A stretch of 64,000 bases of DNA from Pseudogemmobacter sp044142105 (GCF_044142105.1 NZ_JBGTYM010000009.1:124001-188000); one strand, 5' to 3'. Positions 16,020 to 24,568 are shown, counted from the stretch's first letter. The notes: generated by a model not told the origin, from the letters alone. Numbers and translations are program-made.

Positions 16020-16038
16020 GCTTGCAAAATCTGCAAGC
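16020..16038. promoter_or_regulatory. candidate HicB operator
   Basis: GCTTGCA-N5-TGCAAGC is a perfect 7-bp inverted repeat centred about 50 bases before the hicB start. HicB antitoxins carry a ribbon-helix-helix or HTH domain and bind palindromes over their own promoter. The match in position and symmetry suggests autoregulation. Confidence 0.45.
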
Positions 16039-16078
16039 AGTCATAGCATGAAGCAGGAAGCCCTGGCGGGGTAAGGCC

Positions 16079-16411
16079 ATGACCAATGCGATGAGTTACC
16101 GGGGCTATGCGGCCCGGATCGATTATGACGACGCGGACGGCATCTTCACCGGCCGGATCGCGGGCATCCGCGACGGCGTGGGGTTTCACGCCGACACGGT
16201 GGAAGGGCTGCGCGAGGCGTTCCGCGAGGCGGTGGAGGATTATCTAGAAACCTGCGCGCGGATCGGCAAAGAGCCGCAGAAGACCTATTCCGGCCAGATG
16301 ATGTTCCGGGTGGACCCGGAGGTGCATCGCAAGGCGGCGCTGGCGGCGGAACTCGCCGGCAAAAGCCTGAACGCCTGGGCGGAAGAGGTGTTGGAGAAGG
16401 CGGCGGGGTGA
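16079..16411 (+). CDS. hicB: HicB-family antitoxin, apparently without HicA
   Basis: A 110-residue protein. Residues 5-60 form the HicB partial RNase H-like domain (YRGYAARIDYDDADGIFTGRI, GLREAFREAVEDYLETC). The C-terminal 40 residues (MMFRVDPEVHRKAALAAELAG ... LNAWAEEVLEKAA) are an Arc/MetJ-type ribbon-helix-helix. In complete pairs HicB neutralises the mRNA-cleaving toxin HicA. No HicA-like frame (about 60 residues) is visible within the 168 bases upstream, and a terminator follows downstream, so this looks like an orphan HicB acting as a stand-alone regulator. Confidence 0.85.
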   Translation: MTNAMSYRGYAARIDYDDADGIFTGRIAGIRDGVGFHADTVEGLREAFREAVEDYLETCARIGKEPQKTYSGQMMFRVDPEVHRKAALAAELAGKSLNAWAEEVLEKAAG

Positions 16412-16412
16412 A

Positions 16413-16450
16413 GCCCCGGCCCGCCAGCAGGGTCGGGCCGGGGCCTTTCT
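16413..16450 (+). terminator. terminator after hicB, possibly bidirectional
   Basis: An 11-bp perfect stem GCCCCGGCCCG / CGGGCCGGGGC with a 10-base loop and a short CTTTCT tail directly follows the hicB stop. It also lies just beyond the end of the convergent SnoaL-like gene and so may serve that transcript too. Confidence 0.75.
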
Positions 16451-16456
16451 GAACCG

Positions 16457-16933
16457 TCACATCAGCCCAAGCTGTTTGTAAAAGCCGAGCGCGTCGTAAT
16501 AATCGCTCTGATGGGTGATCTTGCCGCCCTCGACCACGAAGACCGAGGCGCCGGTAAAGCTGAAGGCCTTGCCTGTCGCGGCGGTGCCATCGGCCCAGGG
16601 GCCGGTATTGGTGCCCGAGAAGGTCCATTCAAAGGCGACCTTGCCATCCTGCACCACAGGCGAGCCTTCCATTTTCCAGACCGCATCCGGGGCGGCGGTC
16701 AGGAAATTGTCGATCACGCCGGTCTTGGCGGCTTCGGCCCCGGTGATCGGCGTGCCGACAGAGGCGTCGTAATAGACCACTTCGGGGGCGAACTGGCTGG
16801 CGGCGGCGGCGCTGTCATGGGCGTTCCAGCCCGCAAGATAGGCCTCGACCACTGACAGCGCATCGTCGGCGGCGAAAGCGGGCAGGGGCAGGACGGCCAG
16901 AAGCGGCAGGGAAAGAAGGACGCGGCGGTTCAT
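16457..16933 (-). CDS. secreted SnoaL/NTF2-like protein (ester cyclase type)
   Basis: A 158-residue protein with a clear signal peptide (MNRRVLLSLPLLAVLPLPAFAA) and one SnoaL/NTF2-like alpha+beta barrel: VVEAYLAGWNAHDSAAAASQFAPEVVYYDA, then WTFSGTNTGPW and GGKITHQSDYYD. Members of this fold include polyketide cyclases and many binding proteins; the ligand here is unknown. It starts 27 bases after the patD stop on the same strand and is probably the last gene of the polyamine transport operon, where a periplasmic NTF2-like protein is unexpected. Confidence 0.75.
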   Translation of the reverse strand: MNRRVLLSLPLLAVLPLPAFAADDALSVVEAYLAGWNAHDSAAAASQFAPEVVYYDASVGTPITGAEAAKTGVIDNFLTAAPDAVWKMEGSPVVQDGKVAFEWTFSGTNTGPWADGTAATGKAFSFTGASVFVVEGGKITHQSDYYDALGFYKQLGLM

Positions 16934-16960
16934 CGAAGGTCTCCTTTCAGGGGTTAAAGA

Positions 16961-18400
16961 TCAGTGCTTCACCATCACATGCCGGACCACGGTGTAATCC
17001 TCGAGCGCATAGGCGCTCATGTCCTTGCCATAGCCCGACTGTTTCAGCCCGCCATGCGGCATCTCGTTGACCAGCATGAAATGGGTGTTGATCCAGGTGC
17101 AGCCATAGCGCAGCCGTGCGGCGGTCGACATGGCGCGGCCGACATCGCGGGTCCAGACCGATGAGGCGAGGCCGTAATCGCTGTCATTGGCCCAGCCCAC
17201 CACGTCATCCGCATCCGAGAAGGGTGTGACCGAGACGACCGGGCCAAAGACCTCGCGCCGGACGATCTCGTCTTCCTGTCTCGCACCCGCGACCACGGTG
17301 GGGCGGTAGTAGAAGCCCTGGTCCATGGTCTCGCCACCCGTCGTCACCTCGACATGGGAAAGCTCGCGGGCGCGGTTGACGAAGCTGGCGACGCGGTCGC
17401 GCTGGCGCTGGCTGATCAGGGGGCCGATCTCGTTCAGGCCGTCATCGGCATCGGCAAGGGTGATGCTGGCGGCGGCGGCGGTCAGGTCTGCGACGAGGTT
17501 TTCATAGACTTTCCGGCCCGCATAGACGCGGCAGGCGGCGGTGCAATCCTGGCCGGCATTGTAGAAGCTGAAAGCGCGCAGCCCTTCGACGACCGCCGGA
17601 ATATCGGCATCGTCGAACACCAGCACGGGGGCCTTGCCGCCCAGTTCCAGATGGGTGCGCTTCACCGTCTTGGCGGCGGCGTCGAGCATTTTGCGGCCGG
17701 TCGCCACATCGCCGGTCAGGCTGATCATGTCGACGCCCGGATGGTTGATCAGGTAATTGCCGACGGTCTGGCCGCGCCCGGTGATGATCGAGACCACGCC
17801 TTCGGGCAGTTCCTCGGCCAGAATCCGCGCCAGTTTCAGGGCGGTCAGCGGCGTCTGCTCGCTGGGCTTGAACACGACGGTATTGCCGCCCCCCACCGCC
17901 GGGGCCAGTTTCCAGGCCATCATCATCAGCGGATAGTTCCAGGGGGCGATGCTGGCGACCACGCCCACCGGATCGCGGCGGATCATGCTGGTATGGCCGG
18001 CAAGGTATTCGCCCGCGACCTGGCCGTGCTGGGTGCGCACCGCGCCCGCGAAGAAGCGGAAGCAATCGACCACCGCGGGAATTTCGTCATTCAAGGCGGC
18101 GTTGATCGGCTTGCCGCAGTTCAATGCCTCGAGCGCGGCAAACTCCTGCGCCTCACGCTCGATCCGGTCGGCGATGCGCAGAAGCGCGGCAGCGCGTTCG
18201 GAAGGCGTGCTGTGCGACCAGCTGTCAAAGGCAAGGCGGGCGGCGGCAAGGGCGCGGTCGACCTGCGCCGTCGAGGCTTCGGGCACATCAAGGATCAGCC
18301 CGCCGGTGCGGGGGTTGAGGATGGCTTCCTTCGCCTCCTGGCCCGCCTCGAAGGCGGAACCGATCAGGAGCGCGGTGTCGATGGTGGTGCGGGTGTCCAT
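16961..18400 (-). CDS. patD: gamma-aminobutyraldehyde dehydrogenase
   Basis: A 479-residue aldehyde dehydrogenase. It has VASIAPWNYPLMMMAWK and VFKPSEQTPL (NAD site), the general-base segment LELGGKAPV, the catalytic Cys286 in NAGQDCTAACR, and EVFGPVVSV. The whole matches PatD/YdcW, which oxidises 4-aminobutanal from putrescine to GABA. It lies 11 bases after the second permease of a polyamine-type ABC transporter, the same arrangement as ydcSTUV-patD in Escherichia coli, and this context gives the specific name. The ATG at 18400 follows GGGAGAG; an in-frame ATG 5 codons upstream is less likely. Confidence 0.88.
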   Translation of the reverse strand: MDTRTTIDTALLIGSAFEAGQEAKEAILNPRTGGLILDVPEASTAQVDRALAAARLAFDSWSHSTPSERAAALLRIADRIEREAQEFAALEALNCGKPINAALNDEIPAVVDCFRFFAGAVRTQHGQVAGEYLAGHTSMIRRDPVGVVASIAPWNYPLMMMAWKLAPAVGGGNTVVFKPSEQTPLTALKLARILAEELPEGVVSIITGRGQTVGNYLINHPGVDMISLTGDVATGRKMLDAAAKTVKRTHLELGGKAPVLVFDDADIPAVVEGLRAFSFYNAGQDCTAACRVYAGRKVYENLVADLTAAAASITLADADDGLNEIGPLISQRQRDRVASFVNRARELSHVEVTTGGETMDQGFYYRPTVVAGARQEDEIVRREVFGPVVSVTPFSDADDVVGWANDSDYGLASSVWTRDVGRAMSTAARLRYGCTWINTHFMLVNEMPHGGLKQSGYGKDMSAYALEDYTVVRHVMVKH

Positions 18401-18411
18401 ATCTCTCTCCC

Positions 18412-19233
18412 TCATTTCCCCATGCCGGCGGTCTCGGAACCGCCGCGGGTCAGGTAATAGGCGGCCAGGATGGGCAGGAAGGTCGCGGCGAAGACGACGA
18501 TGGCGACCACATTGGTGACCGGGCGCTGACGCGGGCGCACCAGCTCGTTCAGCATCCAGATCGGCAGGGTGGATTGCTGGCCCGCGGTGAAGGTGGTGAC
18601 GATGACCTCGTCGAAACTCAGCGCGAAGGCCAGCATCCCGCCCGCCAGAAGCGCAGAGCCGAGATTGGGCAGCAGCACATGGCGGAAGGTCTGGAAGCTG
18701 TTGGCGCCCAGATCGGCCGAGGCCTCAAGGATGCCGCCCGACAGGCGGCGGAAGCGGGCGACGGCATTGTTGTAGACGATGACGATGCAGAAGGTGGCGT
18801 GACCCAGGACGATGGTCCAGGTCGAGAAGGGGATGTCCATGATCCCGAAGGCCGAGCGCAGCGACATGCCGGTGATGACGCCGGGCAGCGCGATGGGCAG
18901 AAGGACGAGAAGGGTGATCTGGTCGCGCCCGAAGAAGCGCGCGCGCGCCATGGCGGCGGCGCAGAGCGTGCCAAGGATCATGGCCAGCAAGGTCGAGATC
19001 GCGGCGACCTTGAGCGACAGGTAGAGCGGTGGCCAGATGTCGGGCCGGTCGAACCAGGCCACGGCGAACCATTTCGTGGTCAGGCCGGGGGGCGGGAACT
19101 GATAGCTGCGCTCCTCGGTCGTGAAGGCGTAGAGGAAGATCAGAAGGATCGGCAGGTGAAGGAACAGAAGCCCGCCCAGGGCCGCGAGCTTCAGCGACAG
19201 CGGGGGCCGATCCGACCGGGTCTCAGAGCGCAT
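18412..19233 (-). CDS. ydcV: ABC transporter permease (PotC/YdcV-like)
   Basis: A 273-residue inner-membrane protein with about six spanning helices and the binding-protein-dependent permease (EAA) loop EASADLGANSFQTFRHVLLPNLGSALLAG, which contacts the ATPase. It pairs with the preceding permease, whose gene it overlaps by 11 bases. Together they should form the membrane channel of a putrescine/spermidine importer. The symbol is given by analogy with the E. coli ydcSTUV-patD order. Confidence 0.88.
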   Translation of the reverse strand: MRSETRSDRPPLSLKLAALGGLLFLHLPILLIFLYAFTTEERSYQFPPPGLTTKWFAVAWFDRPDIWPPLYLSLKVAAISTLLAMILGTLCAAAMARARFFGRDQITLLVLLPIALPGVITGMSLRSAFGIMDIPFSTWTIVLGHATFCIVIVYNNAVARFRRLSGGILEASADLGANSFQTFRHVLLPNLGSALLAGGMLAFALSFDEVIVTTFTAGQQSTLPIWMLNELVRPRQRPVTNVVAIVVFAATFLPILAAYYLTRGGSETAGMGK

Positions 19234-20158
19234 CGAAAGCCCCCGCGCGTTTGGCCAGCCAGAGATAGACCAGCATGATCAGGATCGGCACCACGGCGAA
19301 GGCCGCGGCGAGCGGGATATTCCCGGCGGTGCCCTGCAGCTGATAGACCGCCATGCCGATGAAATTCGCCGAATTGCCGACGATCTGCGGGATGATGTAA
19401 TCGCCCAGCGTCAGCGAGAAGGTGAAGATCGACCCGGCGATGACACCCGGCAGGGCCAGGGGCAGGATCACGGTGCGGAAGGCCTGGGCGCGGGTGGCGC
19501 CAAGGTCGGCGCTGGCCTCGAGCATGGCGGTCGGCACCCGCTCCAGCGCGGCCTGCATCGGCAGGATCATATAGGGCAGCCAGACATAGACGAAGACGAG
19601 GAAGGTGCCGATGGGCGAGGTGGAAAGGCTTGATCCCTGCAGTCCCGGCAGCGACAGAAGCCCGTCAAGGACGAAGGTCGTGTGCGTGCGTTCCGCCGCC
19701 CAGCCGAGGATGCCTTCCTTGGCAAGGATCAGCTTCCAGGCATAGACCTTGACCAGATAGCTGGACCACAAAGGCAGCATGACGCCCAGGTAGAAGGCAG
19801 CCTTCCAATGCCCCTTGGCATAGCGCGCGGCGTAATAGGCGACGGGAAAGGCCAGAACCGCGCAGGCCAGCGTGACGGCGCCGGCCATCCAGACGGTGCG
19901 CAGGATGATGTCGAGATTCTGGGCGCGGAACAGCTCGGCATAGGTCTTGAGCGTGAATTCCGGCACGACGACGCCGGAAAATTCGTCGATCGCATAGAAG
20001 CTTTGCAGCAGGAGCGCCGCCAGCGAGCCCAGATAGACCACGCCCAGCCACAACAGCGGCGGCGCGATCAGCAGGAGAAGCAGGAGCCAAGGCCAGCGCC
20101 AGAACAGGCCGGTCAGCCGGTCGGCCGGGCCACGCGGGGAAAGGACCGCGCCGCTCAT
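19223..20158 (-). CDS. ydcU: ABC transporter permease (PotB/YdcU-like)
   Basis: A 311-residue inner-membrane permease. It has a long hydrophobic N-terminal helix (WPWLLLLLLIAPPLLWLGVVYLG, in part), a periplasmic segment, and the EAA loop EASADLGATRAQAFRTVILPLALPGVIAG. It overlaps the second permease gene by 11 bases. The 76 bases separating it from the ATPase gene contain a G5-6/C5 hairpin (20186-20204). It probably imports polyamines together with the other three components. Confidence 0.88.
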   Translation of the reverse strand: MSGAVLSPRGPADRLTGLFWRWPWLLLLLLIAPPLLWLGVVYLGSLAALLLQSFYAIDEFSGVVVPEFTLKTYAELFRAQNLDIILRTVWMAGAVTLACAVLAFPVAYYAARYAKGHWKAAFYLGVMLPLWSSYLVKVYAWKLILAKEGILGWAAERTHTTFVLDGLLSLPGLQGSSLSTSPIGTFLVFVYVWLPYMILPMQAALERVPTAMLEASADLGATRAQAFRTVILPLALPGVIAGSIFTFSLTLGDYIIPQIVGNSANFIGMAVYQLQGTAGNIPLAAAFAVVPILIMLVYLWLAKRAGAFDAL

Positions 20159-20234
20159 GCCGGGGTCCTCATGGCGGGCGCGGCAGGGGGGCTGTCTGTC
20201 CCCCTCGCGGCTGGCATTCGTGGGTGGCGCGCAG

Positions 20235-21224
20235 TCATTTCGCGTCCCCCATCACGTGCAGGGCGGCCGGATCGAAGGCGATGGCGGCGGTCTCGCCCTC
20301 GGCGGGCAAGGGCTGTCCGGCCGGGATCAGGGCGGCGACCTCGGTCTCGCCCAGGCGCAGGGCGACGCGGGTGCCGGCGCCAAGATAGCGCAGGGCGGTG
20401 ACGGGGCCGCTGACCGGGCCGGTTGCGGCCAGGCGCACCGCCTCGGGGCGCAGCGAGGCCCAGGCCTCGGGGCCGCCCAGCGCGCGGGTCAGGGCCGGGG
20501 GCAGGACATTGGAAGAGCCGACGAAATCGGCCACGAAGCGGGTGGCGGGGCGGTCGTAGATATCCTGCGGCGTACCGATCTGGGCGATTTTCCCTTCGTT
20601 GAAGACGGCAAGGTGATCGGCCATGGACAGAGCTTCGTGCTGGTCATGGGTGACGAAGACGAAGGTCAGGCCAAGGCGGTGTTGCAGCGCCTTCAGCTCG
20701 TCCTGCATCGCCTCGCGCAGCTTGAGGTCCAGGGCGCCCAGGGGTTCGTCGAGAAGAAGGACGCGGGGTTTGTTCACGAGCGCCCGCGCGAGCGCCACGC
20801 GCTGGCGCTGGCCGCCGGAAAGCTGGGCGGGCTTGCGGTCGCCATAGCCGTCAAGCTTGACGAGGGACAGCATCTCTTCGGCCTGGGCATGGCGCTGGCT
20901 GCGGCCCATGCCCTTGACCATCAGCCCGTAGGCGACGTTGTCGCGCACGTTCATATGCGGAAACAGCGCATAGTCCTGAAAGACCGTGTTCACGTTGCGC
21001 AGATGCGGCGGCACGGCCGAGACATCCTCGCCGAAGATGCGGATCTGTCCGGCGCTGGGCTGTTCAAAGCCCGAGATCAGCCGCAGGCAGGTGGTCTTGC
21101 CCGAGCCGGAGGGGCCGAGCATGGCGAAGAACGATCCTTCGGCGATGGCGAGATCCACGCCGTCCACCGCCTTGACGGGGCCGAAATGGCGGGAGACGGC
21201 GCGGAATTCGACGGCTGGGGGCAT
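20235..21224 (-). CDS. ydcT: ABC transporter ATP-binding protein (PotA/YdcT-like)
   Basis: A 329-residue ATPase with Walker A GPSGSGKTT, Q-loop VFQDYALFPHMNV, signature LSGGQRQRVALARAL, Walker B VLLLDEPLGALD and switch His in FVFVTHDQHEAL. A C-terminal TOBE domain follows from about residue 245. It energises import by the two permeases encoded downstream. The start ATG comes 92 bases after the binding-protein stop, and this gap holds two strong hairpins. Confidence 0.92.
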   Translation of the reverse strand: MPPAVEFRAVSRHFGPVKAVDGVDLAIAEGSFFAMLGPSGSGKTTCLRLISGFEQPSAGQIRIFGEDVSAVPPHLRNVNTVFQDYALFPHMNVRDNVAYGLMVKGMGRSQRHAQAEEMLSLVKLDGYGDRKPAQLSGGQRQRVALARALVNKPRVLLLDEPLGALDLKLREAMQDELKALQHRLGLTFVFVTHDQHEALSMADHLAVFNEGKIAQIGTPQDIYDRPATRFVADFVGSSNVLPPALTRALGGPEAWASLRPEAVRLAATGPVSGPVTALRYLGAGTRVALRLGETEVAALIPAGQPLPAEGETAAIAFDPAALHVMGDAK

Positions 21225-21242
21225 GGCAGATCATATCCGTAG

Positions 21243-21304
21243 GGTGCGCCGTCACGGGCGCACCGCTCGTTGAAGAAGGGCGGGTGCGCCCCGGAGGCGC
21301 ACCC
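21243..21304 (-). promoter_or_regulatory. two tandem intercistronic hairpins after the binding-protein gene
   Basis: GGTGCGCC / GGCGCACC (21243-21264, 6-base loop) and GGGTGCGCC / GGCGCACCC (21282-21304, 5-base loop) are nearly the same palindrome repeated. Read on the minus strand they lie between the periplasmic binding-protein gene and the ATPase gene. Such hairpins typically protect the upstream message from 3-prime exonucleases and lower downstream expression, giving excess binding protein. That role is inferred. Confidence 0.6.
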
Positions 21305-21316
21305 TGGAAGTTGTTG

Positions 21317-22483
21317 TCAGCGGCCGCCGATCACGCCGATATAGTCGGATACCCAGCGGTAATAGGGCACGCAGGCGCCGTCGCCCTGGCTGCAATTGGC
21401 GACCGGGGTGGTCCAGAAGCGGATCTTCTCGAAATCGTCCATGCCATTGGCGGTGCAGCTTTCGGCGGTGGACATGCCCGATCCGTCGGTACAGGCGGCG
21501 GGAACGCTGGGATTGGCGCCGAACCAGACCGCAAGGTCGGATTGCAGGTTCGAGGACAGCGTGTGCTCCATCCACATATAGGCGCAGTTCGGATGCTCGG
21601 CCTCGACATGCATCATCGTCGTGTCGGCCCAGCCAGTCGCGCCTTCCTCGGGGATCGTGCTGGCGATCGGCAGGCCCTCGGATTTCAGCAGGCCGACCTG
21701 GAAGGGCCAGGAGCCCGAGGCGACGACGCCCTCGTTCTTGAAGTCGTCCATCTGGATGAAGGCGTCATGCCAGTAACGGGCGACAAGGGTGCGCTGGGCG
21801 CGCAACAGGTCGAGCGCGGCCTTGTACTGATCCTCGTTCAGCTCATAGGGGTTGGTGATCTTCAGCTCGGGCTTGTGGAACATCAGATATTGCGCAGCAT
21901 CGGCGATGTGGATCGGGCCGTCATAGGCCTGCACCCGGCCTTCGTTCGACTTGCCATCGGGCAGGTCCATCTTCTCGAAGACGACGTTCCAGGATTTTGG
22001 CGGCTCCTTGAAGACCTCGGTATTGTACATCAGCACGTTCGGGCCCCACATATAGGGCACGCCGTAATGGACGCCGTCGACCGTGTGCCAGCCGGCATCC
22101 TTGAGCCGGTCATCCACCTTGGACCAGGAGGGGATCAGGTCGACATTGATCGGCTGCACACGCTTGCCCGCGACCAGGCGCAGCGAGGCGTCGCCCGAGG
22201 CGGTGACAAGATCGAAGCCGCCTTCGTTCATCAGGGCGACCATCTCGTCCGAGGTATTCGCGGTCTTGACCTTGACCTTGCAGCCTGTCGCGGTTTCGAA
22301 CTTGGTGACCCAGTCGAAGGCCTTGTCGGTTTCGCCGCGCTCGATATAGCCGGGCCAGGCGACGATGTTCACCTGGCCTTCGCCCGCACCCAGTTCGGTG
22401 ACCTGGGCAAGCACGGGGCTGACGGCGGTGGCCAGACAGAGCGCGCTGGTGGCCATGAGCTTCATGGTCGTCTTCTTGGTCAT
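21317..22483 (-). CDS. ydcS: ABC transporter substrate-binding protein (YdcS/PotD-like)
   Basis: A 388-residue periplasmic protein. The signal peptide is MTKKTTMKLMATSALCLATAVSPVLAQ, followed by a PotD-type fold start (GEGQVNIVAWPGYIERGETDKAFDWVTKFE). Other typical parts are FDLVTASGDASLRLVAGK, YGVPYMWGPNVLMYNTEVF and EGATGWADTTMMHVEA. It should capture putrescine or spermidine for the permease pair. The ATG is supported by a GGGAG ribosome site. It is the first gene of the operon with ydcT, ydcU, ydcV, patD and probably the SnoaL-like gene. Confidence 0.9.
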   Translation of the reverse strand: MTKKTTMKLMATSALCLATAVSPVLAQVTELGAGEGQVNIVAWPGYIERGETDKAFDWVTKFETATGCKVKVKTANTSDEMVALMNEGGFDLVTASGDASLRLVAGKRVQPINVDLIPSWSKVDDRLKDAGWHTVDGVHYGVPYMWGPNVLMYNTEVFKEPPKSWNVVFEKMDLPDGKSNEGRVQAYDGPIHIADAAQYLMFHKPELKITNPYELNEDQYKAALDLLRAQRTLVARYWHDAFIQMDDFKNEGVVASGSWPFQVGLLKSEGLPIASTIPEEGATGWADTTMMHVEAEHPNCAYMWMEHTLSSNLQSDLAVWFGANPSVPAACTDGSGMSTAESCTANGMDDFEKIRFWTTPVANCSQGDGACVPYYRWVSDYIGVIGGR

Positions 22484-22751
22484 CTGGAACTCCCTGTGGA
22501 TGGCCCGCCGGACGGGCGGGGTGCCGGTGGTCCGGTCATGGCAAAAGCCTGAGCCGCGGCGCAGGACTTCGCAATAACAAAACGCGGATGCGTGATATCG
22601 GTAAAGCCGATAGGTCGGCGGCGCCGATCCGCCAAACCACCACATGTTGTTTGCGACTTTCCGCCCGCCCCAAGGCGGCCGTCTTGCAAGGCCGAATCGC
22701 GCGTTGCAGGATTCCCGGCAAGGCAGAAAAACAAGCGGACCGAGGGGCAGG

Positions 22752-23207
22752 ATGCGGAAATTTCTGACGATTGCGGCTTGCGCCGCATGGCCATTTGTCG
22801 GCGGTGCCGGGCAGGCCATGGCCTGCAGCACGCCGATGGGGGCGCAGGGGATCGAGACAGCCTTGCTGGGATGGATCAATGCCGAACGCGACAAGAAGGG
22901 GCTGGCGGCATTGGCCCCGATCTCGTCGCTGGAGACGGCGGCCGGGCGTCATGCCTGTGCTTTGGCCAGCCAGGGCAAGCTGTCGCATCGCAATTTCGCC
23001 CAGCGCATGCATGGCGCGGGCTTTGGCGAGGGCGTCGAGAATGTCGCCATGTCGACCGAAAGTTCGGCGGCCGCGGCGGCGCGGATCTGGAAGCGGTCAG
23101 GCGGGCATTGGGCCAATATCCTGAACCGCAACATCAGGCAGATCGGCCTGGGCACGGCCACGGCCGAGGGGCGGACCTATTACGTCCTGATGGCGGGCGC
23201 GCCGTAA
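22752..23207 (+). CDS. secreted CAP domain protein (SCP/PR-1 family)
   Basis: A 151-residue protein with a signal peptide (MRKFLTIAACAAWPFVGGAGQAMA) and one CAP domain: LLGWINAERDKKGLAALAPISSLETAAGRHA, LSHRNFAQRMHGAGF, VENVAMSTESSAAAAARIWKRSGGHWANIL, then GLGTATAEGRTYYVLMAG. The His and Glu positions of the CAP cavity are present. Bacterial CAP proteins are extracytoplasmic and mostly uncharacterised. An AGGGGCAGG ribosome site precedes this ATG. The 268-base divergent gap to the ABC operon holds short repeats (ATCGG-N5-CCGAT near 22595) but no gene. Confidence 0.85.
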   Translation: MRKFLTIAACAAWPFVGGAGQAMACSTPMGAQGIETALLGWINAERDKKGLAALAPISSLETAAGRHACALASQGKLSHRNFAQRMHGAGFGEGVENVAMSTESSAAAAARIWKRSGGHWANILNRNIRQIGLGTATAEGRTYYVLMAGAP

Positions 23208-23208
23208 G

Positions 23209-24111
23209 CTAGCGTTCCGCGATGGCCCCCTGGGCCGAGCGGATGAAATTATGTGCGGGCTGCGACAGGGGCGCCCCGCGCCGCCAGGCCAGACCCACCT
23301 GCACCGAGGGCAGATCGCCCGAGACGTCGCGGATCTCGATCCGGTCGCCTTCCAGCGACCAGGGCCGGTAGACAAGGCTGGGCAGGATCGCCAGGCCCGC
23401 GCCGGTGGCGACCAGCGAGCGGACCGCCTCGACGCTGCGGGTGCGGAAGGCGACCTGCGGTTTCACCGGCAGGGCGGCGGTCAGGCGGCGGGTGGATTCC
23501 TCAATCTCGTCCACCATCAGCTGGATCAGCGGCTGGCCGGCCAGTTCCTCAAGCGCGATCGCCTCTTGATCCGCCAGCGGATGGCCGAGTGGCAGCCAGA
23601 GCCGGTAGGGCGAGACGACCAGCGTTTCCACATTCAGCGCCATGCGGTCCTTGACCGAGGAGGTCAGCAGCACGGCCACGTCCAGTTCCCCGCCGATCAG
23701 CAAGTGCTGGAGATAATCGCCATTGTCCTCGGTCACGTTCAGATCGACGCGCGGATGGGCGCGGCGGTAGCGCGACAGGATGTCGGAGAGGACATAGCCC
23801 GCGACCAGCGAGGTCACGCCCAGCGACAGGCGGCCCGGCGGGCTTTCCGCCTCGTCGCGGAAGGCGGCGCGGGCGCTGGCCACATCGGCCAGGATGGTGC
23901 GCGCATGGCGCAGGAAGGCGCTGCCCTTGTGGGTGATCAAAAGGCCGCGCGCCTGCCGGTCGAACAGCATCACGCCCAAATCGTCCTCGAGGGCGCGGAT
24001 TGCCTCGGTGATCGAGGATTGGCTGATCGACAGGGCGCGCGCGGCGCCGGTCACCGATCCGGCCTCGGCCGCCGCGACGAAGAACTGCAACTGTCGCAGC
24101 GTGAAGGCCAT
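23209..24111 (-). CDS. LysR family transcriptional regulator
   Basis: A 300-residue protein with an N-terminal winged helix (MAFTLRQLQFFVAAAEAGSV, SISQSSITEAIRALEDDLG, VMLFDRQARGLLITHKG) and a C-terminal periplasmic-binding-like effector domain (GRLSLGVTSLVAGYVLSDIL). It is the last gene of a tight minus-strand operon behind the GAF gene (3-base gap), so it may control that operon or the divergent MBL gene. The stop lies 1 base from the convergent CAP gene stop. The effector is unknown. Confidence 0.92.
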   Translation of the reverse strand: MAFTLRQLQFFVAAAEAGSVTGAARALSISQSSITEAIRALEDDLGVMLFDRQARGLLITHKGSAFLRHARTILADVASARAAFRDEAESPPGRLSLGVTSLVAGYVLSDILSRYRRAHPRVDLNVTEDNGDYLQHLLIGGELDVAVLLTSSVKDRMALNVETLVVSPYRLWLPLGHPLADQEAIALEELAGQPLIQLMVDEIEESTRRLTAALPVKPQVAFRTRSVEAVRSLVATGAGLAILPSLVYRPWSLEGDRIEIRDVSGDLPSVQVGLAWRRGAPLSQPAHNFIRSAQGAIAER

Positions 24112-24114
24112 GGT

Positions 24115-24564
24115 TCAGACGAGGCGGGGCAGAGCGGCCAGCAGCGCCTCGCGATGCGCTTCGACAAGGGCGTGATAGGCGGCAAGTATTGGTGGCGTGA
24201 AATGGCCAGGCCCCGCCAGCAGGTTGACCGTGGCCGTGACCGGCGCGTCGGGTGTGGCGGAAAGCGGGATGTTGACGGCGGAGCCCAGCCCCATGCTTTC
24301 GATCAGCGCATGGTCGAAGAAATGGGCGCGGAAACCTTCAGGCGTGTTGGCGACGAATGTCCGGCGGCCCGCGACGCAATGGGCAAACCAGGCGTCATGC
24401 TCCATCGGCTTGGTGCCCTGGGCGGGATATTCCACCGGATGCGAGGTATAGGCCCGGCGCGAGACGCCAGCGGCGGGGTCCAGCACCGAGACGGTGAAGA
24501 GGATGGTTCCAAGCTCGGCGCAGGCGGCATGCAGGTCGCGCAGGACGGTCGGGGTGTCGGTCAT
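24115..24564 (-). CDS. GAF domain protein
   Basis: A 149-residue protein consisting of one GAF-like sensor domain: a helix TVLRDLHAACAELGTILFTVSVLDPAAG, a central AWFAHCVAGRRTFVANTPEGFRA, and core strands SMGLGSAVNIPL and PVTATVNLLAGPGHFT. No output domain is attached. It sits between the HPP membrane-protein gene (4-base gap) and the LysR gene (3-base gap) in one operon, so a ligand-sensing partner role is plausible. The ligand is unknown. Confidence 0.72.
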   Translation of the reverse strand: MTDTPTVLRDLHAACAELGTILFTVSVLDPAAGVSRRAYTSHPVEYPAQGTKPMEHDAWFAHCVAGRRTFVANTPEGFRAHFFDHALIESMGLGSAVNIPLSATPDAPVTATVNLLAGPGHFTPPILAAYHALVEAHREALLAALPRLV

Positions 24565-24568
24565 CTGA

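Noticed and set aside
15911..16078. A hidden hicA toxin gene before hicB
   Set aside because: The 168 bases hold a terminator and an inverted repeat; no frame of about 60 codons with the HicA pattern was found.
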